From positions 33,904 through 97,903 of the forward strand of contig CAWKEY010000038.1 of NCBI GenBank assembly GCA_963848675.1: a stretch of DNA of 64,000 bases. The letters are read 5' to 3'. Shown here piece by piece: positions 36,625 through 42,766 of the stretch; position 1 is the first letter of the stretch, and the number at the start of each line of letters is the position of its first letter. The position numbers and the translations under genes are program-made. The notes beneath the pieces were generated by a model. It did no database searches. It had not been told where the DNA came from and worked only from the letters and a program-made list of their open reading frames with translations. This DNA comes from CAWKEY01 sp963848675 (GTDB lineage Bacteria; Pseudomonadota; Gammaproteobacteria; Methylococcales; Methylomonadaceae).

Positions 36625-38548
36625 GTATATAGTGCCTGACCGATAAGTAAAATAGCTATTATATAACAACAGCTTGCAGTATAATATCAATAATGAAGAT
36701 GATGACCGCACCCAACCAGCGGCGCCGGGCCAAAACCTTCAAGCCATTGAAAAACAATAACAATAGAAAACGTCCCGTCAACACCAACAGGGCGGGCCCT
36801 GCCAAACCACCCAAAACTCAGGGAAAACTCATGAGAGACACCTTCCCAAGCCAACAGACCATCGGCCAAGTCGACATCGCCGACATCCAGATCGACGTGC
36901 GCTCGCGGGACGACATCCCCCTGATCCTGCTCGGCCTCCAGCACATCTATTGCAGCGATGGCTTGCGGGACAAGGTCTTCGAGATCATCAAGGACATCCT
37001 GCCGACGCAAGTCGTCGACGGCCAGGCCAAAGTGGTCTCCGCCGAGTTGGGCTGCCCTGGCATGAACCAATGGACCATCCTGGTGCTGGGTTGCTTGCGC
37101 CTGTGCCTGAACGCCGACTTTGACCGCATCCACGAGTTGGCCAACCAGCACCGCACCCTGCGGCTCATCCTTGGCATTGCCGAATGGGACGAAAAGATAT
37201 TCTCCCTACAGACGCTCAAGGACAATCTCGCCTTGTTCACGCCGGAGATCCTGGCCCGCATCAACCAGGCGGTGGTGGAGACCGGCTATGCCCTGCTCGG
37301 TAAAAAAAACAGCCCCGCGCCCGCCGCAGGCCGCTGTGACTCGTTCGTGGTGGAGACTGACGTGCACTTTCCAACCGACGTCAACCTGCTGTACGATGCC
37401 ATGCGGGTGCTGCTCCAGCTTTGCGCGCAATTCAGCGAGACCTACGATCTGAAGGGCTGGCGGCAGTTTAAGAACTGCCTGAAGAAACTCAGAAAAGCCA
37501 TGCGCGTCATCCAGAAGCTCAAACACTCCACCTCCAAGGACGCGGCCAAGCAGCAGGCCAAGGCCGAGCAGATCGCCAAGGCTCACCAGACCTTCATTAG
37601 CCTGTCGGCCGCCCACCTAAAGCGCGTCGAAGCGACCGTCGCGCAACTGGCCAGCCAGTACGCCGTCTGCGCAATGCAACTAGCCAAGCCCCGGCAATTC
37701 ATCGCCCACGCCCAGCGCCAAATCGGCCAAATCGAGCGCCGCGTGCTCAAGGGTGAGGTCATCCCGCACGATGAGAAAGTCTTCTCCCTGTTCCAGCCGC
37801 ACACCGAATGGATCGTCAAGGGCAAGGCCGGGGTGCCGGTGGAGTTAGGCCTGCGCGTGGCGGTGGTGGAAAGCAAGGAGGGCTTCATCTTGCACCATCA
37901 GGTCATGGAAAAACAAACAGACGACCAGATCGCGGTAAGCATCGTCAAGGAAACGCAACAGCACTTCCCCTCGTTCAAGGCCTGTAGCTTTGACAAGGGC
38001 TTCCACAGCCCCGCCAACCAAACCGAGCTTAAGGCGATGCTTGACCAAGTCACCCTGCCCAAGAAAGGCAAGTGCTCTGCCAGCGATGAGGCGCGTGAGC
38101 GCGATGGCGCCTTTGTTGCCGCCCGGAAGGCGCACTCGGCCGTTGAGTCCGGCATCAACGCGCTGGAGGTGCACGGCCTGGACAAGTGCCCAGACCACGG
38201 CATCGGCGGCTTCAAGCGCTATGTCGCCCTGGCCGTGCTGTCGCGCAACCTCCAAAAGATCGGTCAGATCAAGCGCGACGCCGAACGCGAGCGTCTGGCT
38301 CAGGAGCGGGAGCGGCTACGACAGCGCCAGCAAAAGCTCGCCGCCTAAGTTTTTTAACCGCGGTATTGCGGCAAGACAGGCAAGCTGCGTCCGGAATCCC
38401 GAGAGCTTGCCCCTGCCGGATGGATTGCAAGCTTTTTAGTCGATAAGCACCACAAGAAAGCCGTTAGCCTTCCAGCTTCCGCGTGAATTTTGGCACCTTT
38501 TGCTGTGAGGGCGGTTATTTTTGGCTTTTTCGGTCAGGCACTATATAC
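36625..38548 (+). mobile_element. ISNCY-type insertion sequence, complete
   Basis: The perfect 18-base inverted ends GTATATAGTGCCTGACCG (36625-36642) and their complement (38531-38548) enclose one transposase gene. The outermost GTATATA/TATATAC bases may include a duplicated or palindromic target. The element is GC-richer than its flanks. It lies between two R4 direct repeats and two inverted R5 palindromes. Confidence 0.8.
36693..38348 (+). CDS. ISNCY family transposase
   Basis: A 551-residue transposase, probably DDE type. Recognisable blocks are LPTQVVDGQAKVVSAELGC, NQWTILVLGCLRLCLNADFD, DVHFPTDVNLLYDAMRVLL, ERRVLKGEVIPHDEKVFSLF, QPHTEWIVKGKAGVPVELGL and KACSFDKGFHSPANQTEL, which I associate with the ISNCY group (ISDol1/IS1202-like). 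The first 46 residues are basic and may not be translated, since MRDTFPSQQTIGQVD at 36831 looks like the usual start. The C-terminus is a charged Arg/Glu/Gln helix. No internal stop is present, so the element may be active. Confidence 0.82.
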   Translation: MKMMTAPNQRRRAKTFKPLKNNNNRKRPVNTNRAGPAKPPKTQGKLMRDTFPSQQTIGQVDIADIQIDVRSRDDIPLILLGLQHIYCSDGLRDKVFEIIKDILPTQVVDGQAKVVSAELGCPGMNQWTILVLGCLRLCLNADFDRIHELANQHRTLRLILGIAEWDEKIFSLQTLKDNLALFTPEILARINQAVVETGYALLGKKNSPAPAAGRCDSFVVETDVHFPTDVNLLYDAMRVLLQLCAQFSETYDLKGWRQFKNCLKKLRKAMRVIQKLKHSTSKDAAKQQAKAEQIAKAHQTFISLSAAHLKRVEATVAQLASQYAVCAMQLAKPRQFIAHAQRQIGQIERRVLKGEVIPHDEKVFSLFQPHTEWIVKGKAGVPVELGLRVAVVESKEGFILHHQVMEKQTDDQIAVSIVKETQQHFPSFKACSFDKGFHSPANQTELKAMLDQVTLPKKGKCSASDEARERDGAFVAARKAHSAVESGINALEVHGLDKCPDHGIGGFKRYVALAVLSRNLQKIGQIKRDAERERLAQERERLRQRQQKLAA

Positions 38549-38570
38549 ACTTAACCAACGAAAAACGTTT

Positions 38571-38596
38571 CGGTCGGGGTTGCAAACCCCAACCGG
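38571..38596. repeat. Palindrome R5, right of ISNCY element
   Basis: Arms CGGTCGGGGTT and AACCCCAACCGG around the TGCA centre; inverted relative of 36579. Confidence 0.65.
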
Positions 38597-38602
38597 CTTC
38601 AG

Positions 38603-38673
38603 TCACGTCTTTGTACGCCTTTTACATATAACATATTGATTGTTGTTTAAGGTAGCAGTATTAGAGTCTGACC
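38603..38673. repeat. Direct repeat R4, right copy
   Basis: Starts TCACGTCTTTGTACGCC and ends GAGTCTGACC, matching 36290-36372 in the same orientation. The DUF2442 stop codon lies inside it. Confidence 0.7.
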
Positions 38674-38939
38674 TCTTCGATTTTTACTTCATAGTGTCGC
38701 GCCGCGTTCTGCCGTATTTCTTTGTACATGGTATCTGGAGCCAGATCCAGTCCATTCGGCCAAGTCACTGCACCGTATTGCACTGTTGCCTGCTCAAGCA
38801 ACTTATCGTCAAGCAAAGGGCTGAATACTCCTGTGCAATAGGAAGGGTCAATACGAATGGTTCCCGTCAATCCATCAGAAAACTTGACCGTGAGCGTGCG
38901 GTTGCCGGCAGGCTTAACTTCGATGACATCCCAGTACAT
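38661..38939 (-). CDS. DUF2442 domain protein (copy 2, solitary)
   Basis: A 92-residue protein with MYWDVIEVKPAGNRTLTVKF, GLTGTIRIDPSYCTGVFSPL and VTWPNGLDLAPDTMYKEIRQ. The WPNGLDLAPDTMY block marks DUF2442 of a different subtype from the other two copies. No partner gene is seen next to it; the space to the IS110-type element contains no likely ORF. Upstream is AT-rich. Confidence 0.75.
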   Translation of the reverse strand: MYWDVIEVKPAGNRTLTVKFSDGLTGTIRIDPSYCTGVFSPLLDDKLLEQATVQYGAVTWPNGLDLAPDTMYKEIRQNAARHYEVKIEEVRL

Positions 38940-39242
38940 AATTGCCCCCTGCTTACTTCAAAGGCTCAATAGGTTTCGGTTGCTACTTCATATGTAATCA
39001 CATCTTAACTTGCTGTTTTGTAATAAAAAAATGCGTTACAGAATATTCCAGTAGTTCTCGGTATGGAAGGGTAATAATGCAACAGATTACCGATTAAAAA
39101 TCTATAACATGCTAATTTATAAAAATATTTTGTGGGGATACCTAAGAGTCTAATGGAATGGTCCGCCCCACTTCCTAAACGGCCTCAAATGGGCCAAGAT
39201 GTTAGTTTTCAAGCAAACATCAAAACAGAAGTGAGGCAAACC

Positions 39243-40283
39243 ATGAATAATCATAACGCAAAAGGAACCCTGACAGTGTTGGGAATTGATTTAGCGAAAC
39301 AAAGCTTCCAACTCCACGGAGTGGATAAAGACGGCCAAGTAGTACTCAAGAAGAAGCTAAGCCGCAAGCAATTGAGCGCTTTCGTAGCCAACTTGCCGGT
39401 TTGTTTAATAGGACTTGAGGCTTGTGGAGGCGCCCATCACTGGGTGAGGCTATTGACAGAAATGGGGCATACGGTACGCATGATGGCGCCACAATTCGTC
39501 AAACCCTATGTCAAATCAAACAAAAATGACGCCGTGGATGCAGAAGCCATTTGCGAAGCCGTTCAACGGCCCAGCATGCGTTTTATACCGGTCAAGAGTA
39601 TTGAACAACAAGATATCCAGAGTTTGCACCGAATTCGCAGCCAACTGGTCGGTAGACGCACTGCTCAGGGGAACCAAATCCGGGGATTGTTGCTGGAATA
39701 TGGCATTGTGATTCCCAAAGGGATGAGTTACGTCAGAAAATTTCTGCCTGACATTTTAGAGGATGGAGAAAACCTATTGTCAGCTCTATTTCGAGAGCAA
39801 CTGAGTGGTCTCTACGATGAAATGGTACATCTTGATGACAGGATCAGCACCTTAGAGCAGAGCTTGAAGACGATTGGCGAGCAAAATGCAGACTGCAAGC
39901 GACTGCTGACGATTCCAGGAATCGGATTAATGACAGCCACGGCTCTGATAGCGGCTGTGGGTGACATCAGCGTCTTTAAGAGTGGCCGAGAACTTGCGGC
40001 ATGGTTGGGACTGGTTCCACGGCAACACTCCACAGGCGGCAAGCCGACCTTGCTGGGTATCAGCAAACGAGGAGACAGCTACCTTAGAACTCTGTTGATT
40101 CACGGAGGAAGGGCCGTTGTCAGGTGTGCTCACAAGCATCAAGATAAACGCAACCAATGGGTGGGGGAAGTTGAGACGCGGCGAGGAAAGAATATCACGG
40201 CGGTAGCTGTCGCCAATAAAAATGCACGGATAGCCTGGGCATTGCTGACCAAGAAAGAAGATTATCAGGTGGCGATGGCATGA
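39243..40283 (+). CDS. IS110 family DEDD transposase
   Basis: From ATG 39243, 346 residues. The N-terminal RuvC-like domain carries VLGIDLAKQSFQLHGVD, CLIGLEACGGAHHWVRLL, MAPQFVKPYVKSNKNDAVDA and EAICEAVQRPSMRF, giving the D-E-D-D acids. The C-terminal Tnp_20 domain has LTIPGIGLMTATALIAAVGD, ELAAWLGLVPRQHSTGGKP and LGISKRGDSYLRTLLIHGGR, including the catalytic Ser region. The frame is open from 39132, but the upstream residues overlap the left inverted repeat and are not family-like. Such enzymes use a structured guide RNA encoded in the element. Confidence 0.9.
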   Translation: MNNHNAKGTLTVLGIDLAKQSFQLHGVDKDGQVVLKKKLSRKQLSAFVANLPVCLIGLEACGGAHHWVRLLTEMGHTVRMMAPQFVKPYVKSNKNDAVDAEAICEAVQRPSMRFIPVKSIEQQDIQSLHRIRSQLVGRRTAQGNQIRGLLLEYGIVIPKGMSYVRKFLPDILEDGENLLSALFREQLSGLYDEMVHLDDRISTLEQSLKTIGEQNADCKRLLTIPGIGLMTATALIAAVGDISVFKSGRELAAWLGLVPRQHSTGGKPTLLGISKRGDSYLRTLLIHGGRAVVRCAHKHQDKRNQWVGEVETRRGKNITAVAVANKNARIAWALLTKKEDYQVAMA

Positions 40284-40353
40284 AAAGCATGAATTTAAGA
40301 GCTCAAAAGGGGCTTCGCCCCTCGCCGCACGGCTTACCCCACCCTCGCCGGGA

Positions 40354-40383
40354 GGCAGGGGCCGGCAGTTTCCGGCCCCTGCC
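40354..40383. repeat. Perfect 12-base-pair hairpin
   Basis: GGCAGGGGCCGG and CCGGCCCCTGCC around CAGTTT, within the 3' part of the IS1111-like element. Confidence 0.85.
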
Positions 40384-40394
40384 AACAGGGTAAT

Positions 40395-40466
40395 GCCGGA
40401 TTTGGGCGAGTCAAGGACTACTCGACGCCAGCGTCTGCGTTCCTCCTTGACTCGCCCAAATCCGGC
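40395..40466. repeat. Perfect 23-base-pair inverted repeat
   Basis: The arms at 40395-40417 and 40444-40466 are exact complements (start GCCGGATTTGGGCGAG) around a 26-base loop. It is the strongest hairpin in the window. Confidence 0.9.
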
Positions 40467-40843
40467 GTAGTGATAAGAGTAACGATAAGATTGGAAGTAA
40501 AGCAAAACAAAAGTAAAAATGATGACCAGGGCTACGAAAGCGTCAGCAAAGAATTGTGTGGAAAAATTGAAGTGATGGCATAAAAGGTAACACCTGCATC
40601 CCTGAGAACCTGCTGGGGTCTAGGGCCCATTGAGGCCGATACTCTGATAAGGTCGGGATGCGCGAATTCCATCAGGGCCAGAGGGATTAGACAACCTCAT
40701 ACAAAGGCCGGATATATGGGTGCAATATTTCTTTATGTTAAGACCAAATTTTTCTTGCAATACGGGGCGGACCATATATGACCCCATTGATTCCCCCTCC
40801 CTACCCGGCTGACCCCATTGATTCGATTGATTCGATTGATTCA

Positions 40844-41116
40844 TTACACAATTGGGAAAAACGCTTTAAGAACCAACGCAATTACACCACCCAAAATTAT
40901 TCCCAACATCCACTTAATTAGTTTAAATTCGCCTTCGTGCTCTATTAATTTTAGTTCTAATCTTGAAATATCAGTTTTAGTTGCAAGCTGACTATCAAGT
41001 GCTTGCGCTAAGGAATCCCGCTGTGCTTCAGCAACCGCTTCGGCTTGTGATTCGGAAAACCCCGCAGCCTTAAGTTTCTTCACAAACTCATGTGTATCAA
41101 ACGTAATTGCTGCCAT
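40844..41116 (-). CDS. DUF1640 (CCDC90-like) coiled-coil membrane protein, copy 1
   Basis: From ATG 41116, 90 residues: MAAITFDTHEFVKKLKAAGF, ESQAEAVAEAQRDSLAQALD and TKTDISRLELKLIEHEGEF form a coiled coil ahead of one C-terminal transmembrane helix (MLGIILGGVIALVLKAFFP). This is the DUF1640/CCDC90 layout of a coiled-coil stalk anchored by its tail. A longer frame to 41164 lacks a ribosome site. A paralogue lies at 41503. Function unknown; such genes often occur in multiple copies near mobile DNA. Confidence 0.8.
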   Translation of the reverse strand: MAAITFDTHEFVKKLKAAGFSESQAEAVAEAQRDSLAQALDSQLATKTDISRLELKLIEHEGEFKLIKWMLGIILGGVIALVLKAFFPIV

Positions 41117-41377
41117 ACCCAAATACTCATCAAAAATCACTAAAACCGAAGTATAACACAACAAAAAGCCCCATTAATAACTAACCAACCCGATTAAGCC
41201 TTCATTTGGTTTAACGTAACCCACTCCCATCTGAGTGACAAATCCTATACTTTTGTAAGGTCTGGCAACCCTTGACTAACAGGGATTTCCGCTGTTTCAA
41301 AACCGTACGTTTTCAAAGTTAGAGGGGAGTAAATTATAGGGGCTTTCTATCGAGTCAGGCCCGAGGTGATTTTGATG

Positions 41378-41500
41378 TGTCATTCCGAGCAGAGCGAGGA
41401 ATCTTAAGCCTGAACAGTGTCTCCAGCGCTTAAGATTCCTCCCTGTGGTCGAAATGACAGCAAAACAAAGAGTGTACGGGAAAACGCGTTGAATGGTTAC
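41378..41500. repeat. Dispersed palindromic repeat, family R1, copy 3
   Basis: Same orientation and flanks as copy 2, starting TGTCATTCCGAG and ending GTTGAATGGTTAC, directly before the DUF1640 stop codon. Confidence 0.85.
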
Positions 41501-41502
41501 GA

Positions 41503-41805
41503 TCAATGCAGCTTAACCAGTGCAGCAACAACACCAATCGATAGTGCCATCAATCCACCTAACTTAATTATTAGCCGCTGTTCAAGCCGGATAAAACGCC
41601 AATCCACTTGGGCAAAACCCGTAATCATTTCTCGTCGCAGGGATTCAACTTCACGATGCAAGTCCTCTTTGGTCGCCAAATCCTTTAAATTAATCTCCAG
41701 CACATCAGAAAGCGCAGTGGCCTCGGCTTTCGCTTGTGCAGCAGGAACGCCGGCCTCTTTCAAGGTGTTGGCGAATTTCAATGTATCGAACGTAATCGTC
41801 GCCAT
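41503..41805 (-). CDS. DUF1640 coiled-coil membrane protein, copy 2
   Basis: A 100-residue paralogue of the previous gene: MATITFDTLKFANTLKEAGV, AQAKAEATALSDVLEINLKD and TKEDLHREVESLRREMITGF form the coil, and LGGLMALSIGVVAALVKLH is the tail anchor. The shared opening MA(A/T)ITFDT is specific to this family. The remnant at 36515 is the last part of a third copy. The stop codon abuts repeat R1 copy 3. Confidence 0.82.
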   Translation of the reverse strand: MATITFDTLKFANTLKEAGVPAAQAKAEATALSDVLEINLKDLATKEDLHREVESLRREMITGFAQVDWRFIRLEQRLIIKLGGLMALSIGVVAALVKLH

Positions 41806-41901
41806 TGCATTTTTCCTAACTCGTCAAAACAATATCGGAGTACATCACAACAAAAAAAACTGCTCCTTAAGTTGATGCGTATGAGGCAGATAAGGGTACG
41901 C

Positions 41902-41926
41902 GTGGGCACAAACCGCGTGTGCCCAC
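41902..41926. repeat. Short palindromic repeat, family R3, copy 3
   Basis: GTGGGCAC / GTGCCCAC around AAACCGCGT, one base different from copies 1 and 2. Confidence 0.8.
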
Positions 41927-41978
41927 ACTACACCGACTTACCCCATTGATTCGCTACGAATCCGCCGAACTAACGTGA

Positions 41979-42218
41979 TCAGGCCAGCGGTACCGAATCA
42001 TCGTAGAGCGTCTCAGGTGCAACATCAATTTCTCCAGGCCAAACAACGGTACCGTAATCCACTCGCACAAGCTCAAAAACGTTTGGCGCCGCAATTCGAT
42101 TCCACGGCTTCATCGATAGCAATGGACGCATATCAAACGTACGCCGCTCGCCATTGTTGAATTCAAGATCAAGTTGAAATTCCGGCAGTACACGAACAGA
42201 AATTACATCGATCAACAT
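41979..42218 (-). CDS. DUF2442 domain protein (copy 3)
   Basis: A 79-residue protein: MLIDVISVRVLPEFQLDLEF, GERRTFDMRPLLSMKPWNRI and YGTVVWPGEIDVAPETLYDD. It is closely related to copy 1 (RPxLS and WPGxxDxAPETLYD shared). It follows the DUF4160 gene by eight bases, so both are translated from one message. Co-occurrence of the two families at two separate places in this window supports a functional pair, which I would describe as toxin-antitoxin-like in layout only. Confidence 0.82.
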   Translation of the reverse strand: MLIDVISVRVLPEFQLDLEFNNGERRTFDMRPLLSMKPWNRIAAPNVFELVRVDYGTVVWPGEIDVAPETLYDDSVPLA

Positions 42219-42226
42219 GGGTTACT

Positions 42227-42496
42227 TCACTGAAGCGGCGCAATACGGAAAGGTTCATCACCGTTAACGGCCAATTCCCAGTCAACAAGCAACTCTTCTT
42301 TATGAATCTCAATCCATGCCTGCACCATTTTGAGTTGCTTGGGAGGAAGCCGCCCGTCCAGGATCGTACCATCCTCAATCGATACCGCTGCCTCTTCACC
42401 TTGATAACGAACATGAATGTGCGGGAGATGATGCCGTCGATTATCTCGAAAATACATCAAAATAAGAATGCCATAAAACATACTAATCGTCGGCAT
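42227..42496 (-). CDS. DUF4160 domain protein
   Basis: From ATG 42496, 89 residues with MPTISMFYGILILMYFRDNR, HHLPHIHVRYQGEEAAVSIE and DGTILDGRLPPKQLKMVQAW. The PTIxxFYGIxIxMY start and HxPHxHxxYxG block define DUF4160. The His cluster HHLPHIH could bind metal or act catalytically. It is first in the pair with DUF2442 copy 3. This intact copy shows that the homologue at 35674-35942 is frameshifted. Confidence 0.85.
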   Translation of the reverse strand: MPTISMFYGILILMYFRDNRRHHLPHIHVRYQGEEAAVSIEDGTILDGRLPPKQLKMVQAWIEIHKEELLVDWELAVNGDEPFRIAPLQ

Positions 42497-42624
42497 GGAG
42501 GACCTCAAACAAATTAAGTCCAGTGATTCTAGCCCAAATTAAAAAGAAATAACAGGAGCCAGGAAATTTTACATAAACTGTCAATAGGCAAAGAAGGCGT
42601 CATGGCATCAACAACCAATGGGCA

Positions 42625-42668
42625 TAAAAAAACCACCCCTGGTTTCCCAAGGGCGGTTCCGTTTTTTA
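42625..42668. terminator. Terminator after the S-layer-like gene
   Basis: AACCACCC and GGGCGGTT pair around a 14-base loop, flanked by an A run on the left (a T run on the minus strand) and a T run on the right. It fits the end of the large minus-strand gene at 42767. Confidence 0.7.
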
Positions 42669-42698
42669 GGGCTTGCGATCAGTCTGAAGATTTTTCGC

Positions 42699-42723
42699 GT
42701 GGGCACGAACCGCGTGTGTCCAC
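42699..42723. repeat. Short palindromic repeat, family R3, copy 4
   Basis: GTGGGCAC / GTGTCCAC around GAACCGCGT; one arm base changed. Confidence 0.75.
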
Positions 42724-42766
42724 CCTACCCGACTCTAAATTTGTCGAAGCGACATCTCCAAGGAAA

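Larger units (their letters stand above)
40284..40623 (+). ncRNA. Candidate bridge/seek RNA region of the IS1111-like element
   Basis: The non-coding tail between the transposase stop and the right subterminal repeat holds three successive hairpins: AGGGGC/GCCCCT with TTCG (about 40308-40323), 40354-40383 and 40395-40466. In IS1111-type elements the guide RNA is encoded downstream of the transposase, so this is the expected place. Boundaries and guide loops cannot be assigned by eye, and the long perfect hairpin could be a nested repeat instead. Confidence 0.4.
39170..40645 (+). mobile_element. IS110-family (IS1111-like) insertion sequence
   Basis: The subterminal inverted repeats CGGCCTCAAATGGGCC (39180-39195) and the complement of GGCCCATTGAGGCCG (40624-40638) differ by one base. 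Subterminal rather than terminal repeats are the mark of the IS1111 subgroup. They enclose a DEDD transposase and a long structured 3' non-coding part. The exact outer ends are estimated. A further inverted pair, ATGGTCCGCCCC, lies just outside at 39158 and 40764. Confidence 0.75.

Noticed and set aside
40780..40843. GATTGATTC short tandem repeats as an origin or attachment site
   Set aside because: Only a few imperfect units, with no integrase or replication gene nearby.
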